Assembly: GCA_019914995.1 (NCBI GenBank)
Contig: CM034134.1
Location: 6,022,463 to 6,086,462 of the forward strand
Reading direction: 5' to 3'
DNA from: Acanthochlamys bracteata
Lineage: Eukaryota > Streptophyta > Magnoliopsida > Pandanales > Velloziaceae
Length of the DNA: 64,000 nucleotides
A model generated the notes under the pieces. That model was not told where the DNA came from. It saw nothing but the letters and a program-made list of their open reading frames with translations, and searched no databases. Position numbers and translations under genes: made by a program. Shown piece by piece: positions 36,550 through 47,408 of the stretch. The first letter of the stretch is position 1; every line of letters begins with the position of its first letter.

Positions 36550-37450
36550 CGTGGCCTGTCGAAGACTAAAATCACTGCGATTGTTGGGTCTAGTAAAGGT
36601 CATATCTTTGGTCTCAGAGCTGATATGACTGCTGCCTTTGCAGGTTTGTAATTTTAGATTAAAATGATTATTGTTGGATCTATTGTGTTTGTAAATTTGT
36701 TTGAAATTATGTTGAAATGATTTGTCTTTAGTGTCAGATAATTGAATTATCAGGTCTTTACTTGTAGTGGAACCGGCTTTGATTATCGGTACTCACATAT
36801 AAGGGTCCCAAAAAATTGAAAGTTTGAACATTGAGATTGAGTCAATTACCAAGTCCAATCTTGTTGTTGGATGCCGCATGCTTGTTATGTGAATGGACTT
36901 AGCTTTGATTATAGATACTTACTTTGGAAGAATTATTATTGGATGATAATGATGGTACATAACTGTCTGACTATTTTTTTTCCTTTTTATTCATTGAAGG
37001 AGTTGGTAGGTTGGGAGTTTAAGTGCAAGCAAGATGGTAAAATGCATGCTTGTGGACATAATGCCCATGTAACAATGCTTCTTGGAGCAGTTAAGTTGCT
37101 TCAACAACGAAAGGATGAATTGAAGGTATATTCTCATAATGCATAATTGGACCAGCCAGTAGCTTATGGGTTAAGCGAGAGTACACATGTATATAGCATA
37201 TGATTTCAGTTTTAGTTGGCTCTTGGGTTGGGTATTTATTTGGACTTTGCTTTCTTTCCAATGAAGCGTACAGATACTGTGAAGCTTGTTTTTCAACTAG
37301 GAGAAGAGTGCAAGGTGGCACTTACTATATGTTGCAGGAGGGTGCTCTTGAAGATGTAAAGGCAATTTTTGGTTTGCATGTTGATGCTTTCCTTCTGACT
37401 GGTGTTATTGCTTCCAAATTAGATCCTCTTCTTACTGATGTGGAATATGA
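36550..37450 (+). pseudogene. Captured IAA-amino-acid hydrolase (ILR1-like) fragment, three exons
   Basis: M20-family amidohydrolases of this group release auxin from amino-acid conjugates in the ER. Three exons in correct order survive. Exon a (about 36550-36640) has KTKITAIVGSSKGHIFGLRADM, the ATVGSG..VALRADMDAL region. Exon b (37000-37125) begins [20 protein letters not shown] and holds the metal-ligand motif, here CGHNAH for the usual CGHDAH. Exon c (about 37274-37450) starts TVKLVFQLGEE, shifts frame near 37313, and continues YYMLQEGALEDVKAIFGLHV and DAFLLTGVIASK. GT and AG sites border exon b. The C-terminal half of the enzyme is absent, so no active hydrolase is made. The host parent should be elsewhere in the genome. 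Confidence 0.85.
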
Positions 37451-38194
37451 ATGTTACTTACTATTGTAAGATTGTAGTTTTACATTGAATGTGGAATGTT
37501 GTTGTTTTTTATTTGATCTGGCCCTCATGAGGTCTTATTGTCGAGACTTGTATTGAGACTAAGATTGTAGTTTCATTTACTTCAAGTTGTAAATAACTTC
37601 AATATTGATTAAGTTAGATATAAGTAGAAAATTGAAGTTGTAATAGCTTCCCCAGTTGTTATTCGATGCAAATGTCTTTAGTGGAATGTGAATGTTTTTA
37701 GGATGTGAATGTGGATGTGATGCTTTCACTTTGCAATCTAATTCTATACCTGTAGAAAGAGGAAAAGAGTTCCAGATACGTCCTGTGTGACTAAAACGTG
37801 AATGCTTTGTTAATGATATTCGTAATGTTAACATTTTTTGTAATGGAATGTAAATGTCAAAGACCACGAACGAAATGTGGATTTCCAAACAGGTCTTGCT
37901 TCATGAAAGTTGAATAACACTTGCAAAGCTAGAGATCAGCATTAGTACTCAACATTCATAACTTAGAACTGCATTCCAGTAATATTGCAACATTGATTGC
38001 CATAAGATAATTGCATAAGAATAATTATTTTATTTCTTGTGTATGATTACAAACTTTATACAAACTCTTTTGTGAATCCCTCCAAGAACAGCAAAAATAG
38101 CACATCTCTTGTCTACAAGCTCCTACGCTAATTTTACTGTCTATAAAAACAACAAGTACAACTTTGAAGAATGCTAGAAGTACCCTTCAAGGAC

Positions 38195-38365
38195 GACCAA
38201 CTACCACGGCATATATGATACGCGCAAGCGTTATCCTCTTCTCTTGGTTTGAAAGACAAGCTTCACAGTACTGTTCATTGAAAAGAAAGCCAAGTCCAAA
38301 CAAATACTCAACCAAAGAGCCAACTAAAATTGAAACACCAAAGAAGTTCAAAGTGATACAGAAGT
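38195..38365 (-). pseudogene. Inverted partial copy of the captured ILR1-like segment
   Basis: Complemented, this reads TTTTAGTTGGCTCTTTGG, TTTGTTTGGACTTGGCTTTC, then TACTGTGAAGCTTGTCTTTC. It parallels 37208-37320, the end of the captured second intron plus the start of exon c, but in the opposite orientation about 1 kb away. It is more degraded than the plus-strand copy. Confidence 0.7.
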
Positions 38366-39321
38366 ACATGAACATGCATGTACCTAAATTAAAAAGATCT
38401 GCATTACCTAAAGTATTCCCTATAAAAACATCTTATTCTAAATACCAACACATGCTTGAAGTACTTGTCTCAGAGATATACAACCAGAAAAAAGGGAGCA
38501 TAATTAGCAAATGCCAATAGTCATTCCAAATCCAATTGTAGTATTATAATTAGGTACACCGCAAGATTAAAGAAAAGTACATAAAGCATTAGTGTGATGA
38601 ATTTAATTGATATCCATAAATATAGCCATGATCGAACACTCCAGTTATATGCATCTACTGACAATTGCTTTTAATAAATAAGAAGTTAACTGCTAGAGTT
38701 TCAAAAGGACAGATATTTTAGTTCACTAGAAACTATTGCTATTCGAGCTTGAAGAAACTATTGCTGTGATTATGGTGTGCATAGGTCTCCTCCCACATAA
38801 ATTTGTCTAAAGGCAAAGTCACCGAATCTGTTTGAGCCAGCATTGATCGAATGACGCTAAGCAACACTAGAAACGAATTGTTCTGATCATCACTGCCTTC
38901 TTGTCTCTATACTGAATTGAAAAACACGTTCAACAGGAAAGAAAAATATGAGAACAAAAATCAATGAATCAATTAGGAAAAGATCACATCCTCCTGCCAG
39001 TCTGTATTCAGCACTCATAAAAAAATAAATAAAATTTAAAAAAATAATTGAAAGAAGAAAAAGCGCAACCTTGTCAGGCAGATATCGTTCACAAAATTCC
39101 CATTACATTCCCAATCTCTCCAGCAAGCTTAACTCCTATTGGCCGCTGATGGTCGACCTCTACAATGAAAATCATGGCAAGTAAGAAGCAAAGATAATGA
39201 CCGAATCCAATAAGCTAAAAGATATTCATGGTAAGCATAACAAAAACTCATACCACCGAAGTTCATCTAATCACCTAAAAAAGAAATTCGAAAAACGGCG
39301 ACGAACAAGGTGGTATGGTAA
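38366..39321. other. Interior of MULE D, nothing recognised
   Basis: AT-rich, no protein-like frames. It could be captured intron or intergenic sequence. Confidence 0.4.
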
Positions 39322-39787
39322 CGACGGCGAATGATGAAATTGAATATAGCAAAAGGCCCAGAAGAAGGAGCAGAGGAGAAATTAATGGTTGGTTAGAGTT
39401 AATTTCTATCGTCGGCCGGCGATCGTACACTCAGCCGGGACGAACGAAATGCTAGACAGCTGAGCAGAAGAAGAGATTTTGAGAGAGAATTGAAGGAAAG
39501 AGAAGAAATAAGAAGAATCGAAGACACTTGGGAAGAGAAGCGGGAGGAAACGCTCGAACGCGAGCGGGAGCCGCAGCGGAGGATCGCTGCTGCGAGAACA
39601 AGAGGAAGAAATGTGGAGAAGAGAAGAAAAAAGAAAATGACAAAAATAACCCTACACAGTAACTTCGTAAGTTGCAAAAATGCGCTCGGCAGCGCGTAAA
39701 AACAGACCGTCTGATCAAGATCAGACGGTGAGGAGCCGATGTGCGTGGGATGTGCGCGGACGTGCGATGTGCGCGTATCCTTCTTCT
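39322..39787 (-). repeat. Right TIR of MULE D
   Basis: Complement of the left arm. The outer end contains an extra GTGCGTGGGATGTGCGCGGA-type doubling (39740-39775) absent on the left. Confidence 0.85.
39706..39729. other. Subterminal palindrome, MULE D right (perfect)
   Basis: ACCGTCTGATC and GATCAGACGGT are exact complements separated by AA. It is the cleanest of the six copies. Confidence 0.55.
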
Positions 39788-39798
39788 ATATATATATG

Positions 39799-41612
39799 GT
39801 GAGGGATATGGACACTCCCTCCCCTGTAGACGCTCTCTTGAATGGATGGCTCTGATTGATTCTCTGTTTAATCAAAACCGTTTATTTCTTTTACTTTATG
39901 TTATCCTGTTTTTCTTTCTTTCGCAGATTTCGCTGCAATGGCTCTCGCGAACCAGGCGGATCTCGTTTAGATCTCGTCCGGTCTTCGGCTTCGATGGCGC
40001 TGTGCCGCTCCTCTCCTTCGATCTTCGTCTCTAATCTCATCCTCTGTCCCGTTTTCGTCTCCGGCATCGTGAAACAAAAAATCTCTCCGGTCGAGCGGAT
40101 CTCGCCTAGATCTCGCTTCATCTTCATTTTTAAACGAGATCCGCCCGGTCTTTAACTCCGATGGCGCTGTGCGGCTCCTTTCCTTCGATCTTTATCTTCG
40201 TTCTCCTCCTCTGGCTTGTCTTCATCTCCGATCTCATCCTCTGACCCGTTTTCATCTCCAGCACCGTGAAACAAAAGTTCTCTCTCCATCCGAGCGGATC
40301 TCGCCTAGATCTCGCTCCGTCTTCGTCTCCGATCTGCTCCGATTCCGTCCCTCAATTTTTTTTATTATTTTTATTTTTTTAATTTGTTTTTATTCTGTTG
40401 ATTTTTTTCTTTTTCTTTTTTCTTCTTGATTTTTTTTATTTTGATTTATTCGGTTGATTTATTTTTTTATGTTCGAATTGTTTTTTTTTTTCATTTTCTT
40501 GAATTATTTTATTTCACGGTATATTGGTTTTATTTCACGGTGTACTGGTTTAATTTTATGATGTATTGGATTGATTTATATGGTGTATCGGCTTGAATCA
40601 TCAGTGAGAGGAATGAATTCTTGAATGTGTGGTGGCATTTCTGGCCATGTTTGAATCACCGGTTTGGCTATGTTTGTGCGTGTTGCAGCACGATATGATA
40701 CCAGGTTGGGCTACGGTGTGGTATGTTTATTCGTATTACAACTGGGAATGAAACCAAGTTGGCTACGGTGAGGCAATGATGAGGAAGTAGATTTGCGTAA
40801 TGTAGGACCTGTTAGACTCTTTTTTGTTCTCTATTCTGCACTGTCTTAATGTAGACAACAAGGCAGTAGGATGGCTGCTGGTTAAGCTAGACGGCAACCA
40901 CAGCAGCTGTATCTACAAAAAGCAGTGCAGATAGCAAGAGAGCATAATATTGGTGAGAACAGAATTGGACGTCATTTTTGAATCTAACTCTTTGAGCAAA
41001 CGCCAATCTGAACCTCCTCCTTACTTCCATCTATTTGTACTACAAAGTTGTAACCTCTGGAAAGAATGTAACGTTGTAATCTCTACATCTAATTTTTCTT
41101 TTCAATACAGCTAGCCGTGTAATCTATCTGAATGTAAAAACATTTCAATTTGAAGGAAAATTCTTGAGAAATTTTATTTTTTTTGTTGATAAATATGCTG
41201 GCAATTGATGAATGCCCTGGCAAAATATAAAATTTATTCTGAGTGATCAATTTTATTGCTGCTAAAAAATGAACGAAAAAAAAAAAGACAGCAAATTAAA
41301 ATATATATATATATATATGTATATATATGCAAATTAGAAACTTTATTTTCGCTCAAAGATGAACGAAAACAAAACTAAAAGACATGCAAAATAAAAAGTT
41401 TTATTTTATTCCTGCCAACTCTTACCCATCATTTGCTTCAGTGTTCATGCTGTTACAGAGCCATTTTTTCACCGTGCTTCTTCTTCTTTTACTTTCTTCT
41501 TACGGGAGAGGCTGTGTTCTATCTATATTTATGTTTTCTTTCCCACGCACGGTTCGGTTTACTTCTATCTGTCTTCTCCGACGACGTCAAACTTCTTCCA
41601 CGTCTTCGACAA
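39799..41612 (+). repeat. Left TIR of MULE E, with an internal tandem duplication
   Basis: Two units of about 185 bp (about 39955-40130 and 40140-40310) share TCGATGGCGCTGTGC-like text, GGATCTCGCCTAGATCTCGC and GTGAAACAAAA. The right arm has one full unit and a partial one. The region 40340-40560 is T-rich. A TA run is at 41312-41332. Confidence 0.8.
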
Positions 41613-41850
41613 CTTCTTTCTGTCTCGACGTTTTCTTACAGAAATTTTGCTCTGTTATAGTAACAAAGAACAGAACATAACAGAGTTATCGTAACCAGAA
41701 AATTTTTTCGCTCTGCTCTATAAATTTCTATGTCTTTGACATAATTTCAACATCTCATATAAAAAACTATTTAATTCATATAGCTTATACCAATAGCTCA
41801 TATCAAAAGCTATACTATATAATTCAAAAGCTAACAAAAAAATATACAGC

Positions 41851-44498
41851 TTATATCAAAAACCAATTGCGCTCATACACTTGAACTAAAAGTATACAAT
41901 TGAAACATTTGACAAAAGCCATATAGCTGATAAAGCTATATAAGGGGCCATCATCCATTGATGTTTTATCATCACTGTCGCCGTCTTCATTTGCAAGTAT
42001 ACAATCATTATCATCTTCATCTTTGTCTTCATCAACATTTCTCTCTTGAACTGTCAAAAAAACATTTAACAAAAATGTCAATACTAATATGAATTCCAAA
42101 AAAATAGTTATTATATTCAGAATCAAAACTAAGTAATCACTACACTTGTTTTTTTCTTTTTATTTGGATTTTCCGAACAATTTCGCTTGTCGTGTTTAAC
42201 GCCAATCTTGTTACAACAAGCACATCTTCTCCATGTCTTCACTTTAGCTCTTGCGACGGCTTTCTCCAAACCACTTTTTATTCTACTACCACCGCTGGAG
42301 GCTTTCCTTTCTTTTTTCCTCCCCTTTGTTTGCGAGATGTTGGGATTTAAAAGTAGAATTTGCGATGCATTAACAACTACTTGTGAAGTCTCATTGGCGG
42401 CACATGAATCATCTGACCTCTCTTTATTCTTCTTTACTTTTTTAATCTGCAGCGACAATTCTTTTAATGTTTGCAACATCAATTGAAAAGTCTCATCTGT
42501 CTCACTAGCTTCATACGACAACTGATTGGAAATTTTTAATAATTGGGCAGCTCTTAGTATATCAGAGTTGTTATGGCCTTGCATTATTCTACCATCGTAT
42601 TCAACTCTGTATTTATTAGCCCCTTTCATCCACCTTTTAAGAATAAAATGATCGGGTATTTTCTCTATATCACGGGATTGAAAAACTTTTATCAAGTGTC
42701 CACAAGGATTCCCTTCAAACTCAAACAACTTACATTCACAGTGACCTTCTTTGCTAGCATTATTAAATTTCACTTTCCACTCACATGATTCACCAAGCAG
42801 TCGAGATTTATAAATGTAGCAAGTGCAGCCATCACTTCCCTTTACATCATCATGCAACACATACTCAACTTGAGCTTTTTCAAATTCTTTTTTAAACCTA
42901 TCGTACACATTTCTCGTGTACACATTTGCTTCACTCTTAAAGAAAAAGGCATGAGTATCAACAATACGATTAGTGTGTTCACTAATATAATCTTCTTTCT
43001 TTTCTTTTTCAGCAATTTTAGCCAAGCACTTCTCATTCTTCAAAATAAACTCACGAAGAATTGTAGTCGAACTGAAGAAATTACTATAAACAGAGTTCAT
43101 ACCTTCAGAGCGGCCTGTAGTGTTCATACCAGTATAGAAAGTATCTAAATGATAAACTGGAACCCACTTTTTTCGTATTTCAAACATCCCTTGAAGCCAT
43201 TCATTCTCTTGTAAGTTATACGTACATAGCAATTCATTCCATCTTGTTTCAAAGTCATTTGGAGTATAACTTTCTCCAATACACATCTTGATTTCTTTCT
43301 TGAATCGTGACTTCTTGAAATAAATGTGTGACAATTTTTCTGAAAATTTCTTCATCATATGCCACAAGCAAAATCGGTGTCGAGCATTGGAAAATACCTT
43401 CTCAATTGTAACAGTCATAGCTCTGTCTTGATCTGTGATAATAGAAAATGGGGCACGTCCAGTCATAGCTGCAGGCCAAGTTTCAAAAAGCCAAGTAAAA
43501 GACTCTTCCGTTTCATCCAAAAGCAAAGTACAATCAAACTGAATCGACTGCATATAGTGATTAACTCCTGTAAACGGCGCAAAAGGCATTTCATACACAT
43601 TTTTACTATATGTTGTGTCAAAGAAGATTACATCACCAAAATATTCAAGCTGCAAATGTGATCAACCATATACCCAAAAAAAGTTGATTGTCTTTGCTTC
43701 GCTATCCATTTGTATTGCATAAAAAAAAGTGAGGATTTTCTAAACTCTTCTTTATAAAAAAGTCAAGTGCTGCAGTCGCGTCGCCTTTGATAGGCTTCTT
43801 GTACTCCTTCAAAGGTCCCAAATGATTCCAGCAATCTCTATCATCAAAACCAGTCTGTGGTCCGTTAAGTATATCTGCAACTTTGTTCACTGGTATGCCT
43901 TCATCACAAAATGAATCAATCAACATCTTAGCTGCAGCGGGCATATGCTTACAGATAGGCATACGCATTCGTTTAGCTGGACTGACTAGATTGTGATTAT
44001 GCTCATCAATATACTGAGTCACCTTCCACAATCCAGTAGGTTGCTTGTTGACTTTCATTTTTGCCGAACATCCACATTTTGTTGTATTTCTATTTCTCTT
44101 TTCACCAGCTTCTATCTCCGTCTCCTCATTTGTTTTCTTTTTATCATGATTTATATAATTTCCAAAACGTCCACAAGTCATTAGACAACTAGTGACTTCA
44201 TCAGAACCTGAGTTTCTTTTCTGCATACTTCTTGTAACAACATTAAATCCGTTATTTCTTCTATAAAATATATACATTTCTTTTGCAGCATCGAGACTTC
44301 GAAAAATCATATGTAAATAAGGTGCATTTTTCTTTTGAGATGTTGATATGTCCGGAGTTGAAGCAGCTGAACATTCAGTCTCATTTGGCTGTAAGGCTAC
44401 ATAAAAAAATTATGTCAAAAATATAGAAATCAACAGAACAAAGCAAAACTTTTTTTTTTTTTTTTACCATAGCTCTCTTCATTCTGTTTAGCTTCCAT
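41851..44498 (-). pseudogene. FAR1-like MULE transposase of MULE E, nearly intact
   Basis: Minus strand. Exon 1 (44498-44468) encodes MEAKQNEESY. A 70-base GT-AG intron is followed by exon 2 from 44396. FAR1 region: MIFRSLDAAKEMYIFYRRNN to CGCSAKMKV and DEHNHNLVS. DDE core: DVIFFDTTYSKNVYE and SIITDQDRAM supply the two Asp; Glu in QENEWLQGM is the likely third; CLWH is present. SWIM finger CECKLFEFEGNPCGH (about 42735-42690). Zinc knuckle CACCNKIGVKHDKRNC. The last exon (42050-41851) gives an acidic tail, VQERNVDEDKDEDDND. Only two breaks are seen: a one-base slip in a T-run near 43720 and a TGA at 43662-43664 where relatives have Arg or Gln. Longest uninterrupted stretch is 508 codons. A domesticated host FAR1 gene is unlikely because it sits between TIRs. 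Confidence 0.9.
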
Positions 44499-44659
44499 GA
44501 AAAAATTAAAAACTAAGTAATGCTTTTGGTTTTAATATTGTTAAGCTTGTTTTTCTATCGATAATACAAAATTTCATCCAGAAAAATAAGAACCTTCTTC
44601 AAAGCTTCCAATTGTTTTATAGCTATTACCGGTAGGCTGAGCCATCGAAAGAAATAAGA

Positions 44660-46361
44660 GACGTCGAAGAAATTTGTAGTCGTTGGAGAAGACAGAAAGC
44701 AAACATATATAAGTAAGTCGAACCGTGCGTGGGAAAACAGAGAGCAAGTTAGATAGAACAGAGTCTCCAAGAAAGAAGAATGCAAAAAAAGAAGATAACA
44801 AAAGTGAGGAAGAAATATAGTCAGCAGGAAACTCTCTCAGCGCGAGAACGGGATGAACACCATAGCATTAAATGAGAGTTGACTTGATTGAAATAAAACT
44901 TTCTATTTTGCATGTCTGCTTGTTTTGTTTTCGTTCTATCTTTGAGCGAAATAAGAGTTTCTAATTTGAATTATTTTTTTGTTCTAATTTGGTGTCTTTT
45001 TTTTTATTTTCGTTCATTTTTTAGCAGCAATAAAACAGATCACTCAGAATAAATTTTACATTTTACCAGGGCATTCATCAATTGCCAGCATATTTATCAA
45101 CAAAAAAAATAAAATTTCTCAAGAATTTTCATTCATAATTGAAATGTTTTTACATTCAGATAGATTACACGGCTAGCTGTATTGAAAAGAAAAATTAGAT
45201 GTAGAGATTATAATGTTACATTCTTTCCAGATATTACAACTCTGTAGTACAAATAGATTGAAGAAAGGAGGAGGCTCAGATTGGCGTTTGCTCAAAGAGT
45301 TAGATTCAGAAATGACATCCAATTTTGTTCTCACCAATATTATGCTCTCTTGCTATCTGCACTGCTTTCTGTAGATACAGCTGCAGTGGTTGCTGTTTGG
45401 CTTAGCCAGCGACCATCCTACTGCCTTGCTGTCTACATTATGGCAGTGCAGAATAGAGAACAAAAAAGAGTCTAACAGGTCCTACATTACACAAATCTAC
45501 TTCCTCATCATTGCCTCACCGTAGCCAATTTGATTTCATTCCCAGTTGCAACACGATTAAACATGCCACATCGTAGCCCAACCTGGTATCATTTCGTGGT
45601 GCAACACGCACAAACATAGCCAAACCGATGATTCAAAAATGGCCGGAAATGCCACCACACATTCAACAATTCATTCCTCTCACCAATGATTCAAGCCGAT
45701 ACACCATATAAATCAATCCAATACATCGTAAAATCAAACGAATACACCTTGAAACAAAACTAATACACCGTGAAACAAAACCAATACACCATGAAACAAA
45801 ATAATTCAAAAAAATTAATAAATCAACTGAATAAAATCAAATAAAAAAGCAAATCGAGAAAAAAAAAAGAAAAATAAAAAAATCAACAGAATAAAAATAA
45901 ATTTAAAAAAATTGAAAAAAAATAAAACAAAAATTGAGGGACGGAATCGGAGCAGATCGGAGACGAAGACCAAATGAGAGGAGCAGCAGCGCCATCGGAC
46001 ACGAAGACGGAGCGAGATCTAGGCAAGATCCGCTAGGATGGAGAGAGAACTTTTGTTTTACGGTGCTAGAGACGAAAACGGGTCAGAGGATGAGATCGAA
46101 GACGAAGACGGGCCACAGGAGGAGAACGAAGACGAAGATCGAAGGAGAGGAGCGGCATAGCGCCATCGGAGCCGAAGACCGGATGAGATCTAAACGAGAT
46201 CCGCCCGGTTCGCGAGAGCCATCATAGCGAAATCTGCGAAAGAAAGAAAAACATGATAACATAAAGTAAAAGAAATGAACGGTTATGATTAAATAAAGAA
46301 TCAATCAGAGCCATCCATTCAAGGGAGTGTCTACAGAGGAGAGAGTGCCCATATCCCTCCC
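44660..46361 (-). repeat. Right TIR of MULE E
   Basis: Complement of the left arm. The inner end is within about 160 bases of the transposase start codon, so promoter and leader of the gene are TIR sequence. Confidence 0.82.
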
Positions 46362-46380
46362 TATATGTATATATATACAT

Positions 46381-46505
46381 ACCCCCCCTTTCACCGGTCG
46401 GGAAGTGCATCCTATCCTATAATAAGCAACTACATGTTTCCTATATATATATATATGTGTACATACATATATATGTATGTACAACTATATATATATATAT
46501 ACGGG
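46381..46505. repeat. TA and TATG microsatellites
   Basis: Runs of alternating TA with TATGTGTACATA variants around 46440-46500; a C-run at 46383-46389. Confidence 0.7.
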
Positions 46506-46762
46506 TCGATATGTGCACATTGAATCACAGTCGTCGGATCAAGATTCGATGGTTGTGATTCACATGGGGGAGAAATGGAGTACTTGTTTGGTGGAAGGAC
46601 ACGCTCGTCATTTCGCATGCCCTTTAGCCAAACAACTTAAAACTTTTTTTTAAATTTTTTTCATTTCCACTCCTTCCTTCTCCCTCCTGTTCGCTCGCTC
46701 TCCTTCTCCCCGCCGAACGATCGCCTCCCGATCGATCTCGGCGCGGTTTGACGATCGCGTAC
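46506..46762 (+). mobile_element. Truncated MULE end related to MULE C
   Basis: The start, GATATGTGCACATTGAATCA, and the degenerate palindrome at 46529-46552 (CGTCGGATC, AA, GATTCGATGG) resemble the terminal 70 bases of MULE C (GTGCACATT..GATTC..CCGTCGGATT). A GC-rich leader-like block follows (46680-46760), as in the other TIRs. No opposite end is found; a MITE begins at 46763. Confidence 0.5.
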
Positions 46763-47090
46763 TTCGGTCCGATTCCATTGGTACAGAAATTCAAAAATAA
46801 TCTACACTGTTGGATATGGAGAATTATGATAATGTTGACAAAAATTCAGTTAAATTGAATAGCTAATCAACATTCATTCAACTTGTTGACCAAAATGACA
46901 AAAATAAGACAATATATATGTTTTGAAGCCTGATCAAGAACCATTTATGTCATCATGATGAAGAAGCCTGATGAATGTTGATTCGCATTCTGATCGAGTT
47001 GAAATTTTGCCAACATATTTTCAACTTATAATTTTTCGTATCCAATAGTGGAGATCACTTTGGAGCTTTACACCAACAAACCGGACCGAT
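46763..47090. mobile_element. Foldback MITE, about 330 bp
   Basis: The left arm (TTCGGTCCGATTCCATTGGT and CACTGTTGGATATGG) is matched by the complement of the right arm (ATCGGTCCGGTTTGTTGGTG and CACTATTGGATACG). The similarity continues about 130 bases inward on each side (shared AATCAACATTCAT). It is non-coding. Confidence 0.65.
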
Positions 47091-47377
47091 GTAAATCGAT
47101 ATGCACCTAAGAAATTATATGTTTTGATCCCTACGTATATGTGTATATATATGTATAAATATATATATATCTATATGTGTGTGTATGTATATATGTATAT
47201 ATATGTATATTTATATTTATAGATCCTTTCGTGAAGATATATGCCGTAACTAATCTCACTTAAATGCTTATTTATTTACCTGTAACTGGTTCTAAAAATA
47301 ATTTTTTAAGAACTGAAGTATGCGTAAGAATTAGAGTACCCCTATACCTCCTATATATATATCTATACATATATATA

Positions 47378-47408
<31 letters not shown>

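Larger units (their letters stand above)
35867..39787. mobile_element. MULE D: Pack-MULE carrying an ILR1-like gene fragment
   Basis: A 3.9-kb element with TIRs of about 450-465 bp (35867-36312 and 39322-39787). The ends read GAGAAAAGGATACGCGCACA on the left and, complemented, GAAGAAGGATACGCGCACA on the right, the same terminal sequence as MULE B. The next 100 bases are also related to B (shared ACCGTCTGATCTTGAT and GCTGCCNAGC-type text), so B and D belong to one family that has diverged. There is no transposase; the interior holds captured exons and introns. Confidence 0.87.
39799..46361. mobile_element. MULE E: Mutator-like element, least decayed transposase
   Basis: A 6.6-kb element with the longest arms in the array (about 39799-41612 and 44660-46361). 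The ends read GTGAGGGATATGGACACTCC on the left and, complemented, GGAGGGATATGGGCACTCTC on the right. The minus-strand transposase gene (41851-44498) fills almost the whole interior, and its 5' flank lies within the right TIR. The only other transposase copies in the window are more degraded. Confidence 0.88.

Noticed and set aside
42129-43655. Calling the 508-codon frame a host FAR1/FRS light-signalling gene
   Set aside because: It sits between long inverted repeats, has the DDE core and relatives in neighbouring elements, and carries breaks upstream. A transposon gene explains it better.
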